A program made the translations under genes and the position numbers. Shown here piece after piece: positions 51,885 to 60,703 of a stretch of DNA of 64,000 nt. Below the pieces are notes generated by a model. That model saw nothing but the letters and a program-made list of their open reading frames with translations, did no database searches and was not told where the DNA came from. How positions within the stretch are numbered: position 1 is the stretch's first letter; each line of letters opens with the position of its first letter. Origin of the DNA: Actinomycetes bacterium (GTDB lineage Bacteria > Actinomycetota > Actinomycetes > Mycobacteriales > Mycobacteriaceae); NCBI GenBank assembly GCA_023404955.1, contig JAEXZY010000008.1:69084-133083 (forward strand), in the 5' to 3' direction.

Positions 51885-53412
51885 ACACCACCCAGGCGGC
51901 GGTGTCCGGTGGCAGCGCACCGTCGGCGAGGGGGCCGCTGGTCAGCAGCACCTCACCGGCGGGCAGCCGCAACGGTGCGTCGCCGGTGTTGACCACGCAG
52001 ATCAGTCCGCCGGGCGTGCGAAACGTCGACTCGCCGATCCATTCCACCGAGGCGCCGGAGAACTCCGGTCGGGTGGTGCGCAACGTGATCGCGCGCCGGT
52101 AGAGCTCCAGCGTCGACGACGGATCACCGGACTGCGCCTGCACGGTCAGCGACTCCCAGCCGTCGGGCATCGGCAACCAGGTATCCGCAATGTCGGAAAA
52201 CCCGTAGGGCGGGCGGGAGCCGCTCCACGGTATCGGCACGCGGCAACCGTCGCGCCCCCGCTCGCTGCGTCCCGAGCGCTCCCAGACCGGGTCCTGGAGC
52301 ACCTCGTCGGGCAGGTCCACATTCGGCAGGCCGAGTTCAGCACCGTTGTAGACGAACACCGAGCCGGGCAACGCCAGCGTCACCAGTGCCATCGCCCGCG
52401 CCCGGGCCAGTCCCGAGGTGCCGTCGCCGTAGCGCGAGACCTCGCGCACCACATCGTGATTCGACAGCGTCCAGGTCGGCGGTGCGTCGGCCAGTGCGGC
52501 TGCGGCGAGCGAGTTGTCGATGGCCGAACGTACCGCGTCGGCGGTGAAATCGGCCTGTACGAGCTGGAAGTTGAAACCGAGGTGCAGTTCGTCGGACCGC
52601 AGGTACTTGGCGAACTGCTCGTTGCCGTGCACCCAGATCTCGCCGACGGTCACCGCATCCGGATAGTCGTCGAGCACCCCGCGGATGAACCGGTGGATAT
52701 CGTGCACCGCCTCGTCGTCGAACCGCGGGTCGTCGGCCTTGTTGCGCAGCAACCGATTCTCGGTCAGGTCCATATCCGGCAGGTCGGCCGGTTTGGCCAT
52801 CCCGTGCGCCACGTCTATGCGGAACCCGTCGACGCCGCGGTCCAGCCAGAACCGCAGTGTCGCCTCGATATCGGCGAACACCTCGGGGTGCTCCCAGTTC
52901 AGATCAGGCTGGGCCGAGTCGAACAGATGCAGGTACCACTGCCCGTCGGGCACCCGGGTCCAGGCCGGACCGCCGAAGATCGACACCCAGTTGTTGGGTG
53001 GTGACGCACCATCGGCTCCGGTGCCGTCGCGGAAGATGAACCGGTCGCGCCGGGACGGATCGGCCAATGCCTCGACGAACCACGGATGTGCCGAGCTGAC
53101 GTGGTTGGGCACCAGATCCATGGTCACCCGGATACCGCGACCATGGGCCGCCGCCACCAACTTGTCCAGTGCGGTCAGGTCACCGAAGAGCGGATCGATA
53201 TCGCGCGGATCGGACACGTCGTACCCGTGGTCGGCCATCGGCGAGACCATCACCGGGTTGAGCCACAGCGCCTGTACGCCGAGCGCGGCGAGGTAGTCCA
53301 TCCGGGCGGTGATGCCGTCGAGATCACCGACCCCGTCGCCATTGCTGTCGGCGAACGACCGTGGGTAGATCTGATAGAACACCGCCCGCGACCACCATTT
53401 GGTGCTGCCCAT
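51883..53412 (-). CDS. aglA: Alpha-glucosidase AglA (GH13)
   Basis: A 509-residue GH13 enzyme cleaving terminal alpha-1,4- or alpha-1,6-glucosides such as maltose or isomaltose in the cytosol. All conserved regions are visible: D-L-V-P-N-H (99-104), G-F-R-I-D-V-A-H-G with nucleophile Asp200, general acid Glu258 in G-E-I-W, and S-N-H-D with Asp320. The ATG at 53412 overlaps the glbO stop (ATGA), so it is coupled to the hemoglobin gene, an odd but conserved pairing (Rv2471-Rv2470). Confidence 0.93.
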   Translation of the reverse strand: MGSTKWWSRAVFYQIYPRSFADSNGDGVGDLDGITARMDYLAALGVQALWLNPVMVSPMADHGYDVSDPRDIDPLFGDLTALDKLVAAAHGRGIRVTMDLVPNHVSSAHPWFVEALADPSRRDRFIFRDGTGADGASPPNNWVSIFGGPAWTRVPDGQWYLHLFDSAQPDLNWEHPEVFADIEATLRFWLDRGVDGFRIDVAHGMAKPADLPDMDLTENRLLRNKADDPRFDDEAVHDIHRFIRGVLDDYPDAVTVGEIWVHGNEQFAKYLRSDELHLGFNFQLVQADFTADAVRSAIDNSLAAAALADAPPTWTLSNHDVVREVSRYGDGTSGLARARAMALVTLALPGSVFVYNGAELGLPNVDLPDEVLQDPVWERSGRSERGRDGCRVPIPWSGSRPPYGFSDIADTWLPMPDGWESLTVQAQSGDPSSTLELYRRAITLRTTRPEFSGASVEWIGESTFRTPGGLICVVNTGDAPLRLPAGEVLLTSGPLADGALPPDTAAWVV

Positions 53413-53816
53413 CAGAACGCTGAGTTCACCATCGAGTCGGCGGCCATCTGGAAGTAGTCCAGCAGCGCCTTGCGGTGCCGGTCGTCCAGGGTTTGTGCGT
53501 CGATCGAGGCCACGGCGGTGTGCATACAGCGCAGCCAGGCGTCGCGCTCAAGGAAGCCGATCCGGAACGGTGCATGGCGCATCCGCAGCCGCGGGTGGCC
53601 GCGCTGATCGGAGTAGGTCCGCGGCCCGCCCCAGTACTGCTCAAGGAACAGCCGCAGCCGTTCCTCGGCACCGTCGATATCGTCCTCGGGATAGAGCGGG
53701 AGCAGGATTTCGTCCTCGCGCACCAGTTCGTAGAACTTGGCCACGATCGCGGTGAACGTCTCGTGGCCACCGACGTCGTCGTAGAACGAATGCTGCGGCT
53801 GGGTCACCGCACCCAT
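53412..53816 (-). CDS. glbO: Truncated hemoglobin GlbO (group II)
   Basis: A 134-residue 2-on-2 globin. It carries the group II landmarks: S-F-Y-D-D-V-G-G at the start, Y-P-E-D-D, W-G-G-P-x-T-Y, the proximal-His segment R-L-R-M-R-H-A-P-F, and W in D-A-W-L-R-C-M (the Trp G8 characteristic of trHbO). The family binds O2 with very high affinity and is tied to oxygen supply to the membrane or peroxide/NO chemistry. It matches Rv2470 and lies upstream of, and coupled to, aglA. The ATG at 53816 gives a few residues more than M. tuberculosis GlbO (128 aa). Confidence 0.95.
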   Translation of the reverse strand: MGAVTQPQHSFYDDVGGHETFTAIVAKFYELVREDEILLPLYPEDDIDGAEERLRLFLEQYWGGPRTYSDQRGHPRLRMRHAPFRIGFLERDAWLRCMHTAVASIDAQTLDDRHRKALLDYFQMAADSMVNSAF

Positions 53817-53969
53817 TGTTCCCGATCCGGTTCGCGCAGGCTGTGCAGCCCGTCGGTTGGTGCGGCCAACGGGCTGGTCACCGGAAGTTCACCCGACTGA
53901 CCAGCGAACACCGACGAAATAGCCGTGCGAGCGGTGACAAATCGTGGTGGACTGTCCTGCGGAGGACGA

Positions 53970-54614
53970 ATGTCGCAGCGCACGAAAAGCCCTGCTCGAC
54001 GAGCGGGCTACCAGAGCTCCACGGCCGTGGTCGGTTCTACCGGCGCGCGCGCCCTGCAGGTTGCCGAGGCCGCAACGGCCGTCCATCCCGGTTCGGTGTG
54101 GGGTCGGCGTCGGGTCCTGCTGCTCAACTCCACCTATGAGCCACTGACCGCGCTGCCGATGCGGCGTGCGGTCATCATGCTCATGTGCGGTAAGGCCGAT
54201 GTCGTGCACGATGACCCGAGTGGACCCGTCATCCACTCCGCCACGCGCACCATCGTGGTGCCCTCGGTGATCAGGTTGCGGACCTTCGTCCGGGTGCCCT
54301 ACCGGGCCCGCATCCCCATGACCAGGGCGGCGCTGATGCATCGGGACCGGTTCCGATGTGCCTATTGCGGCGGTAAGGCCGATACCGTCGACCATGTCAT
54401 CCCGCGCAGCCGCGGTGGCGAGCATTCCTGGGAGAACTGCGTCGCGGCGTGCTCGGCCTGCAACCACCGCAAGGCCGACCGGCTGCTCTCCGAGCTGGGC
54501 TGGGCGCTGCGTGCCATCCCGATGCCACCCAAGGGGCAGCATTGGCGGCTGCTGTCCTCGGTGAAGGAACTCGATCCGGCCTGGGTGAGATATCTGGGTG
54601 AAGGCGCGGCGTGA
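53970..54614 (+). CDS. HNH endonuclease (Rv2469c-like)
   Basis: A 214-residue protein with a conserved N-terminal region (R-R-V-L-L-L-N-S-T-Y-E-P-L) and a C-terminal zinc-stapled HNH motif: C-A-Y-C, then D-H-V-I-P-R-S-R-G-G with the catalytic His, and C-S-A-C-N-H-R-K (four Cys in total). It is very widespread in actinobacteria as a standalone HNH protein of unknown biological role; DNA nicking is inferred. ATG 53970 follows GGAGG; the frame extends to GTG 53925 without a better site. Confidence 0.88.
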   Translation: MSQRTKSPARRAGYQSSTAVVGSTGARALQVAEAATAVHPGSVWGRRRVLLLNSTYEPLTALPMRRAVIMLMCGKADVVHDDPSGPVIHSATRTIVVPSVIRLRTFVRVPYRARIPMTRAALMHRDRFRCAYCGGKADTVDHVIPRSRGGEHSWENCVAACSACNHRKADRLLSELGWALRAIPMPPKGQHWRLLSSVKELDPAWVRYLGEGAA

Positions 54615-54627
54615 CCGAGGCTTGCGC

Positions 54628-54633
54628 TAGGTT
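54628..54633 (+). promoter_or_regulatory. Candidate -10 element for ctaJ (leaderless)
   Basis: TAGGTT fits TANNNT and lies 6 nt before the GTG at 54640, with no ribosome site in between. This spacing is the signature of a leaderless mycobacterial transcript. Confidence 0.45.
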
Positions 54634-54639
54634 TGGCAT

Positions 54640-54870
54640 GTGAGCACAGCACTTACCCATTCCCTGTTGGGTGGGGTCCCGCTGGTCTTGTTTCTGGTGT
54701 TGGCCGCGCTGGCCTACCGCCACAAGGGACCGCACCCGAAGTCATACAAACTCGGCGACGAGTGGACCCACGATCCCATCCTGTGGGCCGCCGACGAGCC
54801 TGCCGACCATGGCCATGGCGGCCACGGCGATCACGTGACGGTGGGAGGTGGCGCAAGTGGCAAGTGGTAG
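54640..54870 (+). CDS. ctaJ: aa3-type cytochrome oxidase small subunit CtaJ
   Basis: A 76-residue protein with one membrane helix (about 8-27), then Y-R-H-K-G-P-H-P-K-S-Y-K-L-G-D-E-W-T-H-D-P-I-L-W-A-A-D-E and a His/Gly-rich end. It matches the accessory subunit CtaJ seen in the M. smegmatis III2IV2 supercomplex structures (Rv2468A region). It is encoded away from the main cta genes. The GTG start is probably leaderless. The downstream gene begins inside its last codons. Confidence 0.85.
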   Translation: MSTALTHSLLGGVPLVLFLVLAALAYRHKGPHPKSYKLGDEWTHDPILWAADEPADHGHGGHGDHVTVGGGASGKW

Positions 54871-55339
54871 CCATACCAACGAGATCGCCAGGACGACGAC
54901 CGATGTCGACCTGCCCTACGGCTACGCGCTGACCAGCAGCGGCCGCATCTCCGGTGTCACCGAACCCGGCGAGCTCTCGGTGCACTACCCGTTCTCGGTC
55001 AAGGATCTGGTCGCCCTGGACAACGCGCTGAAGTACGGATCGCGTTACGCCAAGGCCCGGTTCGCGGTGTTCATCGGTGACCTCGGTGCCGATACCGCGG
55101 CCACCGCCCGCGAGATCCTGGCCAAGGTGCCGACCGCCGACAACGCGGTGCTGCTGGCCGTCTCGCCGAACCAGAAGGCGATCGAGGTCGTCTTTGGTTC
55201 CGAGGTCAAGGGCCGCGGCGCCGAGACCGCCGCACCGCTCGGGATCTCCGCGGCGCTCGGATCGCTGCGCGACGGCAACCTCATCGACGCGCTCGTCAGC
55301 GCCGTCAATGTCATGTCTGCGGCGATCTCGCCGGCCTGA
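54857..55339 (+). CDS. DUF5130-like protein (Rv2468c-like)
   Basis: A 160-residue protein resembling the TPM/DUF5130 fold: an alpha/beta domain with R-F-A-V-F-I-G-D-L-G-A-D-T-A-A-T-A-R and a C-terminal helix. No signal or membrane span is visible. GTG 54857 has GGGAGG 8 nt upstream; GTG 54848 would sit on that site. It overlaps ctaJ by 14 bp, so a link with the oxidase complex is a reasonable guess but unproven. Confidence 0.75.
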   Translation: MASGSHTNEIARTTTDVDLPYGYALTSSGRISGVTEPGELSVHYPFSVKDLVALDNALKYGSRYAKARFAVFIGDLGADTAATAREILAKVPTADNAVLLAVSPNQKAIEVVFGSEVKGRGAETAAPLGISAALGSLRDGNLIDALVSAVNVMSAAISPA

Positions 55340-55351
55340 CCACGCTGTTCG

Positions 55352-55385
55352 ATCGGCCCCGGTGCCCACTGGTACCGGGGCCGAT
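55352..55385. terminator. Hairpin between convergent genes
   Basis: Perfect 12-bp arms (ATCGGCCCCGGT and its complement) with a 10-nt loop, 12 bp after the DUF5130-like stop and just before the end of the convergent HNH gene. Confidence 0.75.
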
Positions 55386-55392
55386 TGCTGTC

Positions 55393-55731
55393 TCAGGCCA
55401 GCTGCGCGCGGATGGCGACGTAGCGCTCCAGGAACAGTCGCTCGTCGAGTCGCTTGCGCCGCATCCAGCCGGTGACCTCGTCATTGCACTTGCTGGCATT
55501 GCATGCGCCGCAGGCGGGCACCACATTCTCGATCGTGTAGCGCCCGCCGCGCGAGATAGCCATGACGCAATCGCGCTGCAGCGGTCTGCCCGTCACCCCG
55601 CAATAGGCGCAGCCGCCCCAGGCGTCCTGGATCGCCGCCCACTGCGCCGCGGTGAGGTCGTTGACGACGGCCTTGACGCGGCGGGTGCGCCGACGGGCGG
55701 CGCGGGCTCTGCGCGAGTTGCTGACGGCCAC
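55393..55731 (-). CDS. Small HNH endonuclease
   Basis: A 112-residue protein: a very basic N-terminus (R-R-A-R-A-A-R-R-R-T-R-R) followed by a four-Cys HNH motif (C-A-Y-C-G; R-D-C-V-M-A-I-S-R-G-G; C-G-A-C-N). GTG 55731 is the best in-frame start by similarity to standalone HNH proteins I know, but no ribosome site is seen, so the start is uncertain; the open frame continues into pepN. It lies 85 bp after pepN on the same strand. It is distinct in sequence from the HNH protein at 53970-54614. Confidence 0.75.
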   Translation of the reverse strand: MAVSNSRRARAARRRTRRVKAVVNDLTAAQWAAIQDAWGGCAYCGVTGRPLQRDCVMAISRGGRYTIENVVPACGACNASKCNDEVTGWMRRKRLDERLFLERYVAIRAQLA

Positions 55732-55816
55732 CGGGAAATCATGCGTGGCGAGCGTGCGATAACTCGGGTGCGCGAGCGGCGTGTCGGGCAGCAGACACGC
55801 ACACTCGCCGGGGGAG

Positions 55817-58378
55817 TCAGGACGCGTCGAAGGCGCGTGCCTTGAGTGCTCGCTCGACACCGGCCCGACCCTCGAGTACCAGCCTGCGCAGCGCGGGCGG
55901 CACATCGTGGCCGGACAGGAATGCATCCGCCGCGCCAAGCCCACCGGTGCTGATATCCCAGGACGGGTACAGCCCGATCACCACGGTCTGGGCGACCTCG
56001 CTGGACCGCCGCTCCCACACCCCGGGGATCGAGGCGAAGTACAGGTCGCGGAACCGCGTCAACAGCTCGGCCTGACCGGGTTGCACGAAGCCACCGACGA
56101 TCGCGCGGGTGGTGATGTTGGCCAGCGTGTCGTCCTCGATCACGCGCTGCCACGCGGCGTTCTTCACCGACACCTGCGGGCGGGCCGCGGCGGCGGCGGC
56201 GGCATTGCGCTTGCCGGCGGCGGTCGGGTCGTTCTCGGCCTCGGCATCGATGAACGGTGTCTCGGCGCCCTCGGCGTCGATCACCCCGGCGCGCGCCAGG
56301 GCGGTGACGATGCGCCAGCGCAGATCGGTGTCGATCACCAGACCGCTCAGGTTCACCGCCGCGGGCTCGTTGTCGAGCAGGGTGGACAGCACGGCCACAT
56401 GGTTGGGGGAGAGCACCGAGGTGGTCAGCGCGTTGACGAACGCCAGCTGATGATCCGAACCGGGTGCCGATTCACGGGCCAGGTCCAGCAGGGCGTCACC
56501 GAACGCGGGCCAGCCGTTCTCCTTGGCCCACTCCGGATCGGCGTAGGAGCCCAGCGCGGTCTGCGCCTGCATCAGCAGACGCTGCGCCACGCCGACCTCG
56601 GTCTCGGCATGCACGCCGGCGATCACCAGCGTCACGAAGTCACGGGCCTTCAGCTCGGCCTCGCGGGTCATCTCCCAGGCCGCCGACCAGGCCAGCGTGC
56701 GGGGCAGCGGTTCGGCGATATCGGCGATGCGGTTCAGCAGCGTCTGCAGGGATGCCGGGTCCAGCCGCAGCGAGCAGTAGGTCAGGTCATCGTCGTTGAC
56801 GAGGATGAACTTGCCGCGCCCGACGCCGATCAACCCGGGGACGTCGGTGGACGGACCCTCGACGTCGAGTTCCTCGCGGTGTACCCGGACGAGCTTGCCC
56901 GAATCATCCTCGTCGTAGATGCCGACGGCCAGCCGGTGCACGCGGGTCTCACCGGCACCGGGTGCGGCACCGGACTGGTGCACCGCGAATCGGGTGAACG
57001 CACCGTCGTCGTCGACATCGAAGCTGGCGCGCAGGGTGTTCAGACCGGTGGTCTTGAGCCACTGGCGGCCCCAGCCGCTCAAGTCGCGGCCCGATGACTT
57101 CTCAAGGGCGCCAAGCAGATCGCCGAAGGTGGCGTTTCCGAACTTGTGGTCGCGGAAGTAGTCGCGCAGACCGGCGAGAAAGGCTTCGAGACCGACATAT
57201 GCCACCAGCTGCTTGAGCACGCTGGCGCCCTTGGCGTAGGTGATGCCGTCGAAGTTGACCTCGACCGCGTGCAGGTCCGGGATGTCGGCGGCCACCGGGT
57301 GGGTGGACGGCAGCTGGTCCTGGCGGTAGGCCCAGGACTTCTCGACGTTGGCGAACGTCGTCCAGGCCTGGGTGTACTCGGTGGCCTCGGCCTGGCAGAG
57401 CACCGAGGCGAAGGTGGCGAAGGATTCGTTGAGCCACAGGTCATCCCACCACGCCATGGTGACCAGATCGCCGAACCACATGTGCGCCATCTCGTGCAGC
57501 ACGGTCTCGGCGCGGCGCTCGTAGCTGTATCGGGTGACCTTGGACCGGAAGACGTAGTCCTCCAGGAAGGTCACTGCGCCGGCGTTCTCCATCGCGCCTG
57601 CGTTGAATTCCGGGACGAACAGCTGGTCGTACTTGCCGAACGCGTAGGGCTCACCGAAGTTGCGGTGGTAGAACCCGAAGCCCTGCTTGGTCTCGGTGAA
57701 CAACCGATCGGCGTCCATGAACTCGGCCAGCGAGGCGCGGCAGAAGATGCCCAACGGGATGTCCCCGTGGTCATCGGTGTAGACATCGTCCCAGCGGGCG
57801 TACGGCCCGGCGATCAGCGCGACCAGGTAGGTGCTCATCTTCGGGGTGGTGACGAAGGTGTGCACGCCGTTGTCCACCGAGTCGGTGGCGCCGTTGGAGA
57901 TCACCTGCCAGTGCTCCGGGGCCTTGACCGTCACGTCGAAGGTGGCTTTCAGGTCGGGCTGGTCGAAGCAGGCGAACATCCGTTTGGCATCGGCGGTCTC
58001 GAACTGCGAGTACAGGTACACCTCGTTGTCGACGGGGTCGACGAACCGGTGCAGACCTTCTCCGGTGTTGGAGTACAGGCAGTCGGCGTCGATCACGAGT
58101 TCGTTGTGCTCGGCCAGTCCGGTCAGTGCGATACCGCGTGCTTCGTCATACCCGGAGACGTCGATGGCATGGCCGTTGAGGGTCGCACTGTGCACGGTGG
58201 CCGCGGCCAGGTCGATATAGGTGTCCGCACCGGCCAGCGCCGAGAACGTCACGGTGGTCCTCGACCCGAAGGTCTTCTCGCTGGAGGAGGTGAGATCCAG
58301 ATCGATGCGGTAGTTGTCCACGGTCACCAGGGCGGCGCGCTCGGCGGCCTGGTCGCGAGTCAGATTGGGGAGAGCCAC
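55817..58378 (-). CDS. pepN: Aminopeptidase N (M1 family)
   Basis: An 853-residue zinc aminopeptidase. The exopeptidase motif G-A-M-E-N is at 261-265 and the zinc site H-E-M-A-H (His295, Glu296, His299) with the third ligand Glu318 in W-L-N-E-S-F-A. The C-terminal ERAP1-like helical domain completes the family. It trims N-terminal residues of peptides in the cytosol. Length agrees with Rv2467 (861 aa). GTG 58378 is the start, divergent from the SigH-type nitroreductase gene. Confidence 0.95.
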   Translation of the reverse strand: MALPNLTRDQAAERAALVTVDNYRIDLDLTSSSEKTFGSRTTVTFSALAGADTYIDLAAATVHSATLNGHAIDVSGYDEARGIALTGLAEHNELVIDADCLYSNTGEGLHRFVDPVDNEVYLYSQFETADAKRMFACFDQPDLKATFDVTVKAPEHWQVISNGATDSVDNGVHTFVTTPKMSTYLVALIAGPYARWDDVYTDDHGDIPLGIFCRASLAEFMDADRLFTETKQGFGFYHRNFGEPYAFGKYDQLFVPEFNAGAMENAGAVTFLEDYVFRSKVTRYSYERRAETVLHEMAHMWFGDLVTMAWWDDLWLNESFATFASVLCQAEATEYTQAWTTFANVEKSWAYRQDQLPSTHPVAADIPDLHAVEVNFDGITYAKGASVLKQLVAYVGLEAFLAGLRDYFRDHKFGNATFGDLLGALEKSSGRDLSGWGRQWLKTTGLNTLRASFDVDDDGAFTRFAVHQSGAAPGAGETRVHRLAVGIYDEDDSGKLVRVHREELDVEGPSTDVPGLIGVGRGKFILVNDDDLTYCSLRLDPASLQTLLNRIADIAEPLPRTLAWSAAWEMTREAELKARDFVTLVIAGVHAETEVGVAQRLLMQAQTALGSYADPEWAKENGWPAFGDALLDLARESAPGSDHQLAFVNALTTSVLSPNHVAVLSTLLDNEPAAVNLSGLVIDTDLRWRIVTALARAGVIDAEGAETPFIDAEAENDPTAAGKRNAAAAAAARPQVSVKNAAWQRVIEDDTLANITTRAIVGGFVQPGQAELLTRFRDLYFASIPGVWERRSSEVAQTVVIGLYPSWDISTGGLGAADAFLSGHDVPPALRRLVLEGRAGVERALKARAFDAS

Positions 58379-58417
58379 GGAACCAACTTAGTACGTCGAC
58401 CGACCTGGACCCCTGGC

Positions 58418-58444
58418 GGGAACATATGCCGGGCGGCAAGAGTT
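58418..58444 (+). promoter_or_regulatory. SigH-type promoter
   Basis: GGGAACA (58418-58424), a 16-nt spacer and AGTT (58441-58444) match the SigH consensus GGGAAYA-N16-17-cGTT closely. It lies 47 bp upstream of the ATG of the Rv2466c-like gene, one of the best-known SigH targets. Confidence 0.85.
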
Positions 58445-58491
58445 GTGTCGTCGAGAAGAGGACTCCGTCGCAATCGAGAGGATCGATCTGT

Positions 58492-59100
58492 ATGGCCCAG
58501 AAAGATGTCGCCGGATTCTGGTTCGACCCGCTGTGCCCGTGGTGCTGGATCACCTCGCGTTGGATTCTCGAGGTCCAGAAGGTCCGCGATATCGAGGTCG
58601 ACTTCCACGTGATGAGCCTTGCGGTGCTCAACGAGGGCCGGGATCTGCCCGAGGAGTACCAGGAGATGATGAAGAAGGCCTGGGGCCCGGTGCGGGTGGC
58701 GATCGCGGCCGAACAGGCCCACGGTCCGGAGGTGCTGTCCCCGCTCTACACCGCGATGGGCACGCTGATCCACAACGAGGGCAACAAAGATTTCGACGAC
58801 GTGATCGCGAAGTCCTTGGCGCAGGCCGGCTTGCCCGCCGAACTCGCCGAGGCGGCCACCACCGACTCCTACGACGAGGCGCTGCGCAAGAGCCACCACG
58901 AGGGCATGGACGCGGTCGGTGACGATGTCGGCACGCCGACCATCCACGTCAACGGCGTCGCGTTCTTCGGTCCGGTGCTCTCGCGCATCCCGCGCGGGGA
59001 AGAGGCCGGCAAGCTCTGGGACGCCTCGGTGATCTTCGCGTCCTATCCGCACTTCTTCGAACTCAAGCGCACCCGCCACGAGTCGCCCGAGTTCGACTGA
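58492..59100 (+). CDS. Mycothiol-dependent DsbA/FrnE-like nitroreductase (Rv2466c-like)
   Basis: A 202-residue thioredoxin-fold protein with the active-site Cys-Pro-Trp-Cys (Cys15, Cys18) in F-D-P-L-C-P-W-C-W and the cis-Pro segment G-T-P-T-I-H-V. It is very close to Rv2466c, a mycothiol-linked oxidoreductase that activates certain nitro-compound prodrugs and protects against oxidative stress. ATG 58492 follows GAGAGG; upstream codons are non-homologous. A SigH-type promoter upstream indicates induction by heat and disulfide stress. Confidence 0.95.
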   Translation: MAQKDVAGFWFDPLCPWCWITSRWILEVQKVRDIEVDFHVMSLAVLNEGRDLPEEYQEMMKKAWGPVRVAIAAEQAHGPEVLSPLYTAMGTLIHNEGNKDFDDVIAKSLAQAGLPAELAEAATTDSYDEALRKSHHEGMDAVGDDVGTPTIHVNGVAFFGPVLSRIPRGEEAGKLWDASVIFASYPHFFELKRTRHESPEFD

Positions 59101-59141
59101 CCGCGCCGGCGGGCAGGGGCGAAGCGACTCGGGGGATGAAC

Positions 59142-60503
59142 CTACAGCCCCTGCAGTTGTGACAGCGTGGCGTGGGCGATCATGAAGTAGATGATCAGCC
59201 CGGTGCCGTCGACGATGGTCGCGATCATCGGCGCCGACACCACCGCCGGATCGATGCGGCACTTCTTGAGCACCGGCGGCAGTATCGAGGCCACGAATGA
59301 CGACCACAGCACGATCGCGGCCACGGTCAGGGTCACCGTCAGGGTGATCTCCGGCCCGACCCCGAGGGTCCAGGACCGGATCAGCGCGGCCAGCGCCATG
59401 GTGGCCGCGATCATCATGCCGGTCGACATCTCCTTGGCCAGGATTGCAGGGACGTCACGCAGTCGCACCTGACCGGTGGCCATCGCCCGCACGAGGGTCG
59501 TCGTGATCTGCGTTCCGGTGTTGCCGCCGGTGCCGATCAACAGCGGGATGAAGAAGGCCAGTGCGACGACGGCCTCCATCTCCTCCTCGAAATGCCGTAG
59601 CACCGTGCCGGTATAGGCCTCGGCGATGAACAACAGCAGCAGCCAGCCGATCCGCTTGCGCCACAGCAGCCACGGCGAGGCCCGCAGGTAGGGCACCTCC
59701 AGCGGTTCCGACCCACCCTGGCGTTCGGCGTCCTCGGTGGCCTCCTCGGCGGTGATGTCGTTGGCGGTGTTCTCGGTGAGGATGCCGAGCAGCCGGTTGT
59801 CGGCATCGACCACCGGCACCGCGACCAGGTTGTAGTCCACCAGGGCTTGGGCGGCCTCCTCGGCATCGGTCAGTGGCGATACCGACAGCACATCGCGGTT
59901 GGTCAGCGCCGCGACGGTGTCCCGTGTGTCGCAGAGCACGAGATCGCGGAACGCGACGACGCCGAGCAGGCGGTTGCCGTCGTCGGTGACGTAGACATAG
60001 GCACCGGTACGAGAGTCGCTGCGCAGCGTTGCGGCATCGCCGCGAATCGAGGCGACGGCCTCGCCGACCGTCATGTCGGGGCGGACGGTCAGCGCCTCGG
60101 GCACCATGTGCGCGGCCACCGAATCGGGCGGCCAGCTCAGCAGCCCGCGCAGCACGTCGGCGCGGATCTGGGGCAGCACCGACAGGACCTGCTCGCGCGG
60201 TGCGTCCTTCATATCGCGCAGCACGTCGGCGGCATGGTCGAGGTCGAGTGCGTCCACCAGCGCGGCGGCATCGGGGGCTGTCATCGCGGCCAACACATAG
60301 GCCGACAACTCGTCGTCGATCGACTCGAACAGCTCGGTGGCGCCGTCGGAGTCGAGCAGCGGGCCGAGGGCCTGTAGGTCCTCGGCGCTGCACTTGGCGA
60401 GCTGATGGGTGCGTTCGGCCGGGTCCTTGACCGATCTGAGCCAGGCGGCCACATCCCGTTTCGCGATCGCCGAGCGTAGTGCGGTCGCGGTGGTGCTGCC
60501 CAT
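59142..60503 (-). CDS. mgtE: Magnesium transporter MgtE
   Basis: A 453-residue Mg2+ channel: N-terminal superhelical domain (about 1-120), two CBS domains (about 125-250) and a five-helix membrane part (about 285-453) with the signature G-T-G-G-N-T-G-T-Q in the pore region. It controls Mg2+ uptake at the inner membrane. ATG 60503 is preferred over ATG 60515 because GGAG lies about 8 nt upstream of it. No M-box (Mg riboswitch) was recognised upstream. It is divergent from the nucleobase permease operon. Confidence 0.93.
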   Translation of the reverse strand: MGSTTATALRSAIAKRDVAAWLRSVKDPAERTHQLAKCSAEDLQALGPLLDSDGATELFESIDDELSAYVLAAMTAPDAAALVDALDLDHAADVLRDMKDAPREQVLSVLPQIRADVLRGLLSWPPDSVAAHMVPEALTVRPDMTVGEAVASIRGDAATLRSDSRTGAYVYVTDDGNRLLGVVAFRDLVLCDTRDTVAALTNRDVLSVSPLTDAEEAAQALVDYNLVAVPVVDADNRLLGILTENTANDITAEEATEDAERQGGSEPLEVPYLRASPWLLWRKRIGWLLLLFIAEAYTGTVLRHFEEEMEAVVALAFFIPLLIGTGGNTGTQITTTLVRAMATGQVRLRDVPAILAKEMSTGMMIAATMALAALIRSWTLGVGPEITLTVTLTVAAIVLWSSFVASILPPVLKKCRIDPAVVSAPMIATIVDGTGLIIYFMIAHATLSQLQGL

Positions 60504-60610
60504 GCCAGTCTCCATCTCTGCCGATTGCGAAGGTCAATCTAACGCGCTCACGTTTTCACCAGAAGGCCTGTCCAACAGCGCATTAGCCGGTGTACACGCG
60601 TTGGCGCGCG

Positions 60611-60632
60611 GGTGTCCGGCAGGTGTCCGGCA
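60611..60632. repeat. Tandem 11-bp repeat upstream of the permease operon
   Basis: GGTGTCCGGCA occurs twice head-to-tail without a gap, about 70 bp before the permease ATG and inside the 200-bp mgtE/permease divergent region. It could be a regulator site or slipped-strand duplication. Confidence 0.6.
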
Positions 60633-60703
60633 ACGAAATTCGTAGGTGTGAGATTCCGTTGTTCCGGTTGCACGCCGGTGGCCGGGCCGTCAAAGTGCAC
60701 AGA

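Noticed and set aside
59112..59154. GCAGGGGC/GCCCCTGC inverted repeat at the end of mgtE
   Set aside because: Only 8-bp arms separated by about 27 nt and one arm inside mgtE coding sequence; weak as a terminator.
60504..60703. Mg2+ riboswitch (M-box) upstream of mgtE
   Set aside because: No M-box-like conserved stems could be recognised in the 200-bp divergent region.
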